This document shows positions 34,332 through 41,721 of a stretch of DNA of 64,000 nucleotides, piece by piece. Source of the DNA: Thermodesulfobacterium hydrogeniphilum (GTDB taxonomy: Bacteria; Desulfobacterota; Thermodesulfobacteria; Thermodesulfobacteriales; Thermodesulfobacteriaceae); NCBI RefSeq assembly GCF_000746255.1, contig NZ_JQKW01000010.1:62001-126000 (forward strand), written 5' to 3'. The translations under genes were made by a program, and so were the position numbers. The notes under the pieces were generated by a model. The model worked only from the letters and a program-made list of their open reading frames with translations. It did not search any database and was not told where the DNA came from. Every line of letters starts with the position of its first letter. The stretch's first letter is position 1.

Positions 34332-35627
34332 ATGGAAGAAGTTAAGATAGGATTGCTTGGTTTTGGAACAGTAGGTTCTGGAGTTTATGAATTACTTCAA
34401 AAAAATGCAGATCTTATTAAAGAAAGGATAGGGATTAAACCTGTTGTTAAGAAAATTTTAGTAAAAGATTTAAAAAAAGAAAGAAAGATCAATAATTCTA
34501 AATTATTTACTACCAACATAGAAGATATTTTAAATGATCCAGAAATAAGTATCATTTGTGAACTAATAGGAGGTATTCAACCTGCTAAAGATTTTATTAT
34601 AAAAGCTTTTAAAAAAGGTAAAGAGGTTATAACAGCAAATAAAGCCATATTAGCTCAATATGGAGATGAAGTCTGGAAAGAAGCATATAAAAATAAAAGA
34701 TTTTTAGGATTTGAGGCAGCTGTAGGAGGAGGTATACCTATCATTAAGACTTTAAAAGAAGCTTTAATAGGAAATAAAATTCAATCTATAATAGGAATAA
34801 TTAATGGAACCACTAATTATATTTTAACAAAGATGTTAGAGGATAATATAAGCTTTGAAGAAGCATTAAAAGAAGCTAAAAAGAAAGGATACGCTGAAGC
34901 AGATCCAACACTTGATATTAATGGAATGGATTCAGCTCATAAGATTTCTATTTTAGCATCCTTAGCTTTTGGTGTATTTATTCATGTTTCTAAAGTTTAT
35001 ATAGAAGGTATAGAGGATATAGATCTTATGGATTTAAAGTTTGCAAAAGATTTCGGGTATGTAATAAAATTATTAGCCTTTGCTAAAAAGAAAAATAATC
35101 AAATTGAAATAAGGGTGCATCCAACTTTAATACCAGAAAATCATGTCTTGACTTCAGTTAGACTTAATTATAATGCTTTATATATTACAGGAGATTTTGT
35201 GGGAGACATTTTATTATATGGCTTAGGTGCTGGGAAAGAACCTACTGCAAGTGCTGTAGTGAGTGATATAGTATCTGCTATAGAATATTCTTATTTTAGA
35301 AAAGAACCTTTTATTAAATATCCCTTGACCGAGAGGAAGAAAATTATTAAAATAAAACCAATGGAAGAAGTAGAATTCCAATATTATTTCAGATTTTCAG
35401 CTATAGATAAACCTGGAGTTTTATCCAAAATTTCAGGAATTTTAGGAAATTATAATATTAGTATAGCTTCTGTGGTTCAAATTGGAAGACAGAAACAAAA
35501 AGGTTCTGTTCCTATTGTAATGTTAACCCATGAAACTAAAGAAAAAAATGTAATAAAAGCTTTAAAAGAGATAGATAAATTAGATGTAGTTACTTCTCCT
35601 ACTAAAAGGTTAAGAATTATGGAATAA
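34332..35627 (+). CDS. hom: Homoserine dehydrogenase with C-terminal ACT domain
   Basis: NAD(P)-dependent reduction of aspartate semialdehyde to homoserine for threonine and methionine synthesis. The Rossmann start is 'KIGLLGFGTVGSGVYELL'; the catalytic core shows 'GFEAAVGGGIPIIKTLKEAL', 'GIINGTTNYILTKM' and 'KGYAEADPTLDINGMDSAHK'. Residues from about 355 form an ACT domain ('YYFRFSAIDKPGVLSKISGIL'), which in this family binds threonine for feedback control. Length is normal. It starts 16 bases after nrdJ with an AGGGAGG site. Confidence 0.95.
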   Translation: MEEVKIGLLGFGTVGSGVYELLQKNADLIKERIGIKPVVKKILVKDLKKERKINNSKLFTTNIEDILNDPEISIICELIGGIQPAKDFIIKAFKKGKEVITANKAILAQYGDEVWKEAYKNKRFLGFEAAVGGGIPIIKTLKEALIGNKIQSIIGIINGTTNYILTKMLEDNISFEEALKEAKKKGYAEADPTLDINGMDSAHKISILASLAFGVFIHVSKVYIEGIEDIDLMDLKFAKDFGYVIKLLAFAKKKNNQIEIRVHPTLIPENHVLTSVRLNYNALYITGDFVGDILLYGLGAGKEPTASAVVSDIVSAIEYSYFRKEPFIKYPLTERKKIIKIKPMEEVEFQYYFRFSAIDKPGVLSKISGILGNYNISIASVVQIGRQKQKGSVPIVMLTHETKEKNVIKALKEIDKLDVVTSPTKRLRIME

Positions 35628-35643
35628 AAAATAGAGGATAGAA

Positions 35644-36126
35644 ATGGTAATAAAGGTTCCAAAGGGGTTTTATCAAATAATAAAAGGAAAAGAGGTAATT
35701 TTAAAAACAGAATTTTTAGGAAGTGGAGTTGCTATTGGAGTGTTAGATAAAATTAATGAAATAGGTGGTTTATGTTATTATGTGCTTCCTTATAAAGAAC
35801 ATGATATAGAAATAGAAGATGGAGAATTGGTGTTATCTGGAGAAAGTTTAATACCTCTGTTTTTTGAAGAGTTAGAAAAATCAGGAGCAGATTTTCAGAT
35901 AGCAAAAGTGGTAGTAGTAGGTGCAAGTGTTTATAAAAACAATCCCAAAGATTTAGAACTTCCTGAAACAAACTTAAAGGTAGCTAAAAGTTTAATAAAA
36001 AAGAAGATAGCTTTTGAAAACAATGTTACTTTTAAAATAAATTTCAATTGTCAAGTTTATGCAGAGGTAAATTTAAAAGAGAAAAGCATAAAAATTAACT
36101 TAAATGGTAAGGAAGAAATATTATGA
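35644..36126 (+). CDS. CheD-like protein lacking the catalytic Cys and His (160 aa)
   Basis: The protein aligns with the chemoreceptor glutamine deamidase CheD: 'VILKTEFLGSGVAIGVLD' matches the CheD L-G-S-C-V-A-V block, 'GGLCYYVLP' matches G-x-x-A-H-x-x-L-P, and 'VVVVGASVY' matches the K-I-x-G-G-A block. The nucleophile cysteine is glycine (G28) and the catalytic histidine is tyrosine (Y45); the nearby threonine (T22) is kept. It should therefore be inactive as a deamidase but may still bind a receptor-like or CheC-like partner. No chemotaxis gene is near. Its stop overlaps the ATG of the HDOD gene (ATGA), so the two are made together. Confidence 0.75.
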   Translation: MVIKVPKGFYQIIKGKEVILKTEFLGSGVAIGVLDKINEIGGLCYYVLPYKEHDIEIEDGELVLSGESLIPLFFEELEKSGADFQIAKVVVVGASVYKNNPKDLELPETNLKVAKSLIKKKIAFENNVTFKINFNCQVYAEVNLKEKSIKINLNGKEEIL

Positions 36127-36980
36127 AAAAAGATGATAAAATTTTAGAAAAAATTTTTGATAAAGTTGATACTATACCTACCTTTCCTAAGGTAGCTTAT
36201 CAAGCTTTATATCTTCTTAGAGAAGAAGATATAGATTTTAAAAAATTAGAAAAAATTATTAAAAGCGATCCAGGAATTACTGCTAATTTTTTAAAAATGG
36301 TGAATTCTCCTGCATTTGGTTTACCTCAAAAAATAGATTCTTTATTTAAAGCCTTTATGTTTTTAGGTATTAATCAAATTAAATTTATTATTATTGCATC
36401 TGTAGCCAAAAATTATTTTGAAAAAGATTTAATAGGATATGGAATGAAAGCTGAGGAAATTTGGCTTCATTCTATTGCATGTGGATTTATAGCTGAAGAA
36501 ATAGCTTTTGATCTTGGTTTATCGCCTTTAAAAATAGAAGCAGTATATGTGGCTTCAGTTTTACATGATATAGGTAAAATTGTTTTAGATTTATATACTA
36601 AATTAGAAATTGAAGATTTTCGTAAAATCATAATGGAAAATCCTCAATGGGATTTTATTCAAGTAGAATGGTTGGTTTTGGGGGTAGATCATGGATTAGT
36701 AGGAGCCCATTTATTGGAAAGATGGAGATTTCCTAAAACAATATGCTTTGCTATAAGAGCTCATCATGATCCTGATCTGATGATCCAAGATGAAATAGCA
36801 AGTATTACAGGATTAGCAAATATATTAGCTAATATGATAGGAATTGGAGGGGGTGTAGATGTTTTTAATTACAGAATCCCAGATAATCTTTTGAAGGAAT
36901 TAAATATAGATGTTAAGAAAGTTTATAAATACCTTAAATCTGGATTATATAAAACCCTTGTTTTCCAAAGAGGATTTTAA
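36123..36980 (+). CDS. HDOD domain signalling protein (285 aa)
   Basis: 'LEKIFDKVDTIPTFPKVAYQAL' and 'IIKSDPGITANFLKMVNSPAFGLPQKIDSLFKAFMFLGINQI' are the hallmark of HDOD domains, a non-standard relative of HD phosphohydrolases found in c-di-GMP and chemotaxis signalling. An HD-like pair occurs in 'VLHDIGKIVLDLY', so metal binding at that position is possible. There is no output domain; the rest is helical. Translational coupling to the dead CheD-like protein suggests a common complex, perhaps connected with the GGDEF proteins encoded at 6.7-11.8 kb. That connection is speculation. Confidence 0.85.
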   Translation: MKKDDKILEKIFDKVDTIPTFPKVAYQALYLLREEDIDFKKLEKIIKSDPGITANFLKMVNSPAFGLPQKIDSLFKAFMFLGINQIKFIIIASVAKNYFEKDLIGYGMKAEEIWLHSIACGFIAEEIAFDLGLSPLKIEAVYVASVLHDIGKIVLDLYTKLEIEDFRKIIMENPQWDFIQVEWLVLGVDHGLVGAHLLERWRFPKTICFAIRAHHDPDLMIQDEIASITGLANILANMIGIGGGVDVFNYRIPDNLLKELNIDVKKVYKYLKSGLYKTLVFQRGF

Positions 36981-37008
36981 AATGTTATAAGAAATCTTAA
37001 GTAAACCC

Positions 37009-37035
37009 TTGACAAAAAAATAAAAGGACTAATAT
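37009..37035 (+). promoter_or_regulatory. Promoter for the small lipoprotein gene
   Basis: A perfect TTGACA (37009-37014) is followed by TAATAT (37030-37035); the spacer is a short 15 bases, and overlapping choices (AATATT) give 16. The start codon follows 40 bases later behind AAGGAGGG. Confidence 0.45.
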
Positions 37036-37073
37036 TTTTAAGAAAATTTAAATTTATATAAGGAGGGTAAGCC

Positions 37074-37283
37074 ATGAAAAAAGTAGTTTCTTTCATGTTA
37101 AGTTTAGCTTTGGCTGGTTTAATTGGATTAACTGCTGGATGTAAAAAGAAAGAAAAAGCTCCTGCTCCAGAGACTCCCAAAAAGGAAGTTACTGCTCCTG
37201 AAAAAGAAGCTCCAGCTAAAGCTACTCCTGAAAAAAAAGCTGAAGAACAAAAAGCTGCTCCTGAAAAAACTGAGCATAAATAA
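37074..37283 (+). CDS. Small lipoprotein with Lys/Ala/Pro/Glu-rich tail (69 aa)
   Basis: A clean lipoprotein signal (MKKVVSFMLSLALAGLIG, lipobox L-T-A-G-C at about 20-24) is followed by a 45-residue low-complexity tail of lysine, alanine, proline and glutamate (repeats of the type A-P-E-K and T-P-E-K). The tail should be extended and disordered and could span part of the periplasm or contact peptidoglycan. A strong promoter, a strong ribosome site and a terminator suggest high expression as a single gene. No enzymatic role is predicted. Confidence 0.8.
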   Translation: MKKVVSFMLSLALAGLIGLTAGCKKKEKAPAPETPKKEVTAPEKEAPAKATPEKKAEEQKAAPEKTEHK

Positions 37284-37305
37284 TATAAAAACAAATTATT
37301 TATTT

Positions 37306-37333
37306 AAAGGGGGATATTTCCCCCTTTATTTTA
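37306..37333 (+). terminator. Intrinsic terminator after the lipoprotein gene
   Basis: AAAGGGGGA-TATT-TCCCCCTTT is a 9-bp stem followed by ATTTT. Confidence 0.75.
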
Positions 37334-37394
37334 ATAATTGTTTTGAAGTATTTTTATAAAAATTTTTTTACAGAGAATGTAGAAATTGAGAAAA

Positions 37395-38693
37395 TTATAA
37401 AGAAAATAAACTTTGTTGTTTAAGACCTGTAGAAATTTCCTTTTCTGAAGGTTCAAATATTTTAACTACTCCATATTCTCCATCATACCCAGGTTTAACA
37501 AAAACGTTACCTTTTCTTACCTTTTCAATTGCTTCTAAAAGTTTTTCAGGAAAAGTCTTTTCTAAATCTTTAAGATCTAATTTTAACAGAATCTCAAATT
37601 CTGTTCCTACTAAGGAGATATATTGCTCATAAAGCTTGTTTATGGTTTTGCTATTTTTAGAAATATTATAAACTTCAGCTAAAATTTCTATAAAAGGTAC
37701 TAAATGTACTGATAAGGGCTTATTTTCAGGGATATAACCTTCTTCTCTATCAGCAAAAAGTTCTATTCTATGAGAAACTCCTATAGTTAAAGGTTTACCA
37801 CATTTAGGGCATTTATATCCTAAGGATCTTGTTTCCTTAGGAGATAAGCATACTTTGCAATGTCTGTGTCCATCATAATGATATTTTCCTTCTTCAGGAT
37901 AAAATTCTATAGTAAAGGCCAAGTTTCCAGTTTTTATAGAATTATAGATATTTTCATAAGTAAGAGGATAAAAAAAGGCTGTAGCTTCTCGTCCTAATTT
38001 AGCTGGAGAATGAGAATCTGAGCAAGATATAAGAGTGATATGATCAAGTTTAGAGATTCTCCAATTCATTTCAGGATCAGAGGATAATCCAGTTTCTATA
38101 GCATATATGAATGGGGTAGCATCTCTAAAAGCTTCTTCCAATGAATCAAAGCCTGAAAAAGCTCCAAAAACTCCATACCATGGGGTCCATGCATGAGCTG
38201 GGATTATTAAAATTTTATCAGAAATTTTTAATAAATCTAAGGTTAATTTTTCGCAGGAAATACCAAAAGTTGGTCTTCCGTCTATAAGAAGATTTCCTAA
38301 TTTAGACAAATATAAATTTATTTCTTCTACTGTTTCAAAATCGGGAGCTATGATTAGAATATGGACTCTTCTGTTAGATTTATTGTTTTGTGAAAAAATA
38401 AGAGACACTTCAGAGGTCAGGATGAACTTAGGACCTTCTGGTAGATCTTTATATATGAACAAATCAGAATCAGGATCATATTCTAAAAATTCTTTTAATT
38501 CTTTATACCATAAAGGATGTGTAAAATCCCCTGTTCCTATTAAATCCAGTCCTTTCATTTTTCCGATCTTGGCAATAAAAGGAATTTCCATTAATTTGCT
38601 ACAAGCCCGACTATACTTAGAATGAATATGAAGATCCGCTAAAAAACTCTTGTTTAACAAATCTTGAGAAGGTAGTTTTTGATTTTTTTTCAT
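37395..38693 (-). CDS. Endonuclease Q family protein (PHP domain, 432 aa)
   Basis: A PHP-type metallo-phosphoesterase: 'FLADLHIHSKYSRACSKLM' gives the first H-x-H, 'DLIGTGDFTHP' the second metal-site motif, and 'LISCSDSHSP' the final D-x-H. A zinc finger follows ('CKVCLSPKE' with 'CPKCGKPL'), then 'GVSHRIELFADR'. This matches the EndoQ family, which nicks DNA 5' of deaminated bases such as uracil and hypoxanthine and is known from Thermococcales and a few bacteria. Length and domain order agree. It stands alone, transcribed opposite to its neighbours. The lesion-repair role is by homology. Confidence 0.85.
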   Translation of the reverse strand: MKKNQKLPSQDLLNKSFLADLHIHSKYSRACSKLMEIPFIAKIGKMKGLDLIGTGDFTHPLWYKELKEFLEYDPDSDLFIYKDLPEGPKFILTSEVSLIFSQNNKSNRRVHILIIAPDFETVEEINLYLSKLGNLLIDGRPTFGISCEKLTLDLLKISDKILIIPAHAWTPWYGVFGAFSGFDSLEEAFRDATPFIYAIETGLSSDPEMNWRISKLDHITLISCSDSHSPAKLGREATAFFYPLTYENIYNSIKTGNLAFTIEFYPEEGKYHYDGHRHCKVCLSPKETRSLGYKCPKCGKPLTIGVSHRIELFADREEGYIPENKPLSVHLVPFIEILAEVYNISKNSKTINKLYEQYISLVGTEFEILLKLDLKDLEKTFPEKLLEAIEKVRKGNVFVKPGYDGEYGVVKIFEPSEKEISTGLKQQSLFSL

Positions 38694-38742
38694 AGCTTCT
38701 AAAAATTAAATCACATCTTTAAGAATTATCAACTTCTTAACC

Positions 38743-38796
38743 AAAAATTACCACTTACGAAGTGGTAATTTTTTACCACTTGCGAAGTGGTAAAAA
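38743..38796. repeat. Double palindrome, dispersed repeat copy 2
   Basis: Same architecture as 18804-18857: hairpin one (38743-38773, 14-bp stem, loop ACG) and hairpin two (38770-38796, 12-bp stem, loop GCG) share a T-run and the core ACCACTT / AAGTGGT. The two 54-bp copies differ only in the loop triplets. It lies in the divergent gap between the EndoQ gene and hpf, so it is not at the 3' end of any gene here and cannot be serving simply as a terminator. Confidence 0.75.
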
Positions 38797-38879
38797 GAAA
38801 ATAAGATTGAAAATTTTGGTAAAATTGTTAAAGTTTAAAATATAAAGAGCAAAAATTAAAATTTTTAGGAGGGTATTTT

Positions 38880-39389
38880 ATGTTAGAATTTACTTTTACT
38901 TTTAAAGGCTTTGATTCTTCAGAAGCTATTAAACAATATGCAGAAAAGAAATTTAAAAGATTTGAAAAGTATTTTGAAGGCCCTGTTAATGTTCAAGTTG
39001 TTTTTAAAAGAGAAAAGTTTAGAGAAATAGTAGAAGTTCTTATAACTGGTGATGGTGAACAAATTATAGCTAAGGAAGAAACCTTAGATATTTATGAAGC
39101 TATAGATTTAGCTTATGAAACTCTGGAAAAGCAAATAAAAAAACTAAAAGAAAAAAAGAAAAATTTTAGAAAAGGAAGAGGAGTTGAAATTTCTATTAGT
39201 CAACCAGAACCAAAATATGAAATTCAAAATGTAGAAGTAACTCCTATGTCTACAGAAGAGGCTATAGAATGGTTTACTAAAAATCAAAAAAAGCCTTTTA
39301 TGTTATTTTATAATATAGATTATGACAAAATTTGTTTAATATATTCAAAAGGAGAAAAACCAATAATAGTAATTCCTGAAATGTCTTAA
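38880..39389 (+). CDS. hpf: Ribosome hibernation promoting factor, long form
   Basis: Residues 1-100 are the HPF/RaiA ribosome-binding domain ('FKGFDSSEAIKQYAEKKFKRFEKYF', with 'YEAIDLAYETLEKQIKKLKEK' at its end). A linker of about 20 residues leads to the C-terminal dimerisation domain, 'EVTPMSTEEAIEWFTKNQKKPFMLFYN', which in long HPF makes 100S ribosome dimers. 169 residues is within the long-form range. A good GGAGGG site precedes the ATG. It starts a long operon with rapZ and rimI; rpoN, often upstream, is not here. Confidence 0.93.
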   Translation: MLEFTFTFKGFDSSEAIKQYAEKKFKRFEKYFEGPVNVQVVFKREKFREIVEVLITGDGEQIIAKEETLDIYEAIDLAYETLEKQIKKLKEKKKNFRKGRGVEISISQPEPKYEIQNVEVTPMSTEEAIEWFTKNQKKPFMLFYNIDYDKICLIYSKGEKPIIVIPEMS

Positions 39390-39394
39390 CTCCC

Positions 39395-40270
39395 ATGATA
39401 AATTTAGTTATTATTACAGGTATTTCTGGATCAGGTAAAAGCACTACTTTAAAAGCTTTTGAAGATATGGGATATTTAGCTATTGATAATTTTCCGATTC
39501 GGCTTTTATCTCTATTTCTAAAAGAAGTGAAAGAAAGCTTAGATAATAGAGATATAGCTTTGGTAATGGACTTAAGAGATAAATATTTTTTAAAAGATTA
39601 TCCCAAGATTTTTCAAGAACTCAAAAATAAAGGATATAATTATGAAATAATATTTCTGGATGCAAAAACTGACATCCTTATTACAAGGTTTAATCAAACC
39701 CGTAGGATACACCCTTTAATGAAAGAAGGGATAAGGAGTTTAGAAGAAGCTATAGAAAAAGAAAAAAAACTTTTGGCAGATTTAAAAGAATTGGCAACTT
39801 TATTTTTAGATACCTCTAATTTTAATATTCATCAACTCAGAAATGAAATTTTTAAATTTTATAGAAATAGAAATTTACAAAAATTGGTATTACATTTAAT
39901 AGCCTTTGGTTACAAATATGGAATTCCCAATGAAGCTAATTTTCTTTTTGATGTAAGAGTCTTACCAAATCCTTATTTTGTACCTGAATTAAAAACTCTA
40001 AGCGGAAGGGATAAGGAAATAAAAAAGTATTTATTAAGTTTTTCCGAAACAACGCAATTATTAAATTATTTAGAAGAATTTCTAAATTGGTTAATACCTT
40101 TTTATTATAAAGAAGATAAACATTGTTTGACCATTGGAATAGGTTGCACAGGTGGACGACATAGATCTCCAGCTGTTATAGATTTCTTAACTGAAAAATT
40201 GCAATTGAAATATCCTGATATAGATATAGTAGTTACTTATAGAGATATAGAAAAGGATGTTAAGAATTAA
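39395..40270 (+). CDS. rapZ: RapZ-family nucleotide-binding RNase adapter
   Basis: The N-terminus has a Walker A loop G-I-S-G-S-G-K-S (about 9-16) in 'VIITGISGSGKSTTLKAFEDMGYLAIDNFP'. The C-terminus carries the RapZ sensor domain with 'GIGCTGGRHRSPAV'. In E. coli RapZ directs RNase E to the GlmZ small RNA and so adjusts glmS expression; glmS is nine genes downstream in this same apparent operon, though GlmZ-type control is not expected outside Enterobacteria. Length (291 aa) is normal. It starts 5 bases after hpf. Confidence 0.93.
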   Translation: MINLVIITGISGSGKSTTLKAFEDMGYLAIDNFPIRLLSLFLKEVKESLDNRDIALVMDLRDKYFLKDYPKIFQELKNKGYNYEIIFLDAKTDILITRFNQTRRIHPLMKEGIRSLEEAIEKEKKLLADLKELATLFLDTSNFNIHQLRNEIFKFYRNRNLQKLVLHLIAFGYKYGIPNEANFLFDVRVLPNPYFVPELKTLSGRDKEIKKYLLSFSETTQLLNYLEEFLNWLIPFYYKEDKHCLTIGIGCTGGRHRSPAVIDFLTEKLQLKYPDIDIVVTYRDIEKDVKN

Positions 40271-40691
40271 AGAAGCTAAAGAGGAGGATTTAAAAGAAAT
40301 TGTTAAAATAGAAAGGGAACTTTTTTTAGAAGAAGCTTGGAATTATAAGCAGATTTATCAGGAATTTAAAAATCTATTTTCCAAAATTTATCTTTTAAAA
40401 GAAAATGACAAGATTTTAGGATATTTAATTTTTAGAATTATATTTCCAGAGACTGAATTGCTTAGAATAGGTGTAAAAAAAGAATTCCAAAAAAAGGGTT
40501 TGGGGACTTTTTTAATGAACAGCTTTTTGAAAGAACAACAAAAGGAAGGAATAAAAAAGATTTTTTTAGAGGTTAATAATTCCAATAATTTAGCTTATAA
40601 ATTCTATAGAAAATTCGGTTTTCAGGACTTATATTTTAGAAAAAGATATTATAAAAATGGAGATGCAGTGATAATGCAAAAATCTCTGTAA
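40257..40691 (+). CDS. rimI: RimI-like GNAT N-acetyltransferase (144 aa)
   Basis: A GNAT acetyltransferase. 'LRIGVKKEFQKKGLGTFLMNSFL' is the acetyl-CoA pyrophosphate-binding motif A (Q-x-x-G-L-G), and 'IFLEVNNSNNLAYKFYRKFGFQDLYFRKRYY' is the RimI-type motif B with the aromatic end. RimI acetylates the N-terminus of ribosomal protein S18; close relatives have other targets, so the exact substrate is uncertain. It overlaps rapZ by 14 bases. Confidence 0.85.
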   Translation: MLRIKEAKEEDLKEIVKIERELFLEEAWNYKQIYQEFKNLFSKIYLLKENDKILGYLIFRIIFPETELLRIGVKKEFQKKGLGTFLMNSFLKEQQKEGIKKIFLEVNNSNNLAYKFYRKFGFQDLYFRKRYYKNGDAVIMQKSL

Positions 40692-40707
40692 TAAGGAGGA
40701 AATAGAT

Positions 40708-41712
40708 ATGATAAGAGTTGGAATAAATGGATTTGGAAGAATCGGGAGATGTATCTTGAGGGCAAGATTTAAGTATCCAGAGTTTAATAATATTGAAATA
40801 GTAGCTATAAATGATCTTTCTTCTCCAGAGATGTTGGCTCACCTATTTAAATATGATACTATTTTTGGTAGATTACCCTATGAGGTAGAAATACAGGGAG
40901 ATTATCTTATTATTAATAAAAAGAAAATAAGAATCTTTAAAGAACCTGATCCAGAAAAAATTCCCTGGAAAGAAGAAGGGATTGTTTATGTAATAGAATC
41001 TACGGGGAGATTTAGAGAAGGAGATTTGGCTCGTAAGCATATTTTAGCAGGAGCTAAAAGAGTGATTATATCCGCGCCTGCCAAAAATGAAGATATAACT
41101 ATTGTGATGGGAGTAAATGAAGAAAAATATGATCCTACTAAGCATTTTATTATTTCTAATGCCTCCTGTACAACTAATTGCTTAGCACCTATTTTGGCAA
41201 CTTTAATCAAGTATTATGAAATAGAAAAAGGTTTTATGACAACAGTTCATTCTTACACAAATGATCAGAGATTGTTAGATATGATTCATCCTAAGGATTT
41301 CAGAAGAGCAAGAGCTGCTGCCCAAAATATTATTCCTACTTCTACTGGAGCAGCTAAAGCTATAGGAAAAGTTATACCAGAGCTTGCAGGAAAAATAGAT
41401 GGCATGTCTATAAGAGTTCCCACTCCTAATGTTTCCTTAGTGGATTTAAATATTTTAATTAAAGGAGAAACTACTCCTACAGAAATTAATAGAATTTTTA
41501 AAGAAAATCAAAATAGATATATTAGATATATAGAGGAACCTTTGGTTTCTTCTGATTTAATAGGAGATCCTCATAGTGCTATAATAGATGGTTTATCTAC
41601 TAAAGTAATTGATAAAAATTTGATAAAACTCTTAGCTTGGTATGATAATGAGTGGGGTTATTCTGTAAGAATGCTTGATCTTTTAAACTATATGATACAA
41701 AAAGAAATATAA
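40708..41712 (+). CDS. gap: Glyceraldehyde-3-phosphate dehydrogenase, type I
   Basis: NAD-binding start 'IRVGINGFGRIGRCILRA', catalytic cysteine block 'SNASCTTNCLAPIL', 'HSYTNDQRLLD', 'RRARAAAQNIIPTSTGAAKAIG' and 'WYDNEWGYSVRMLDL' are all standard. 334 residues is the normal length. It converts glyceraldehyde 3-phosphate to 1,3-bisphosphoglycerate and back. A strong AAGGAGG site is present. Unusually, a second, longer gap paralogue lies 4.2 kb downstream in the same operon, separated by the half-dikinase gene. Confidence 0.96.
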   Translation: MIRVGINGFGRIGRCILRARFKYPEFNNIEIVAINDLSSPEMLAHLFKYDTIFGRLPYEVEIQGDYLIINKKKIRIFKEPDPEKIPWKEEGIVYVIESTGRFREGDLARKHILAGAKRVIISAPAKNEDITIVMGVNEEKYDPTKHFIISNASCTTNCLAPILATLIKYYEIEKGFMTTVHSYTNDQRLLDMIHPKDFRRARAAAQNIIPTSTGAAKAIGKVIPELAGKIDGMSIRVPTPNVSLVDLNILIKGETTPTEINRIFKENQNRYIRYIEEPLVSSDLIGDPHSAIIDGLSTKVIDKNLIKLLAWYDNEWGYSVRMLDLLNYMIQKEI

Positions 41713-41721
41713 AAAAATTTT

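Noticed and set aside
38350-38625. 91-aa + strand frame inside the EndoQ gene
   Set aside because: Antisense shadow of a well-supported PHP-domain gene.
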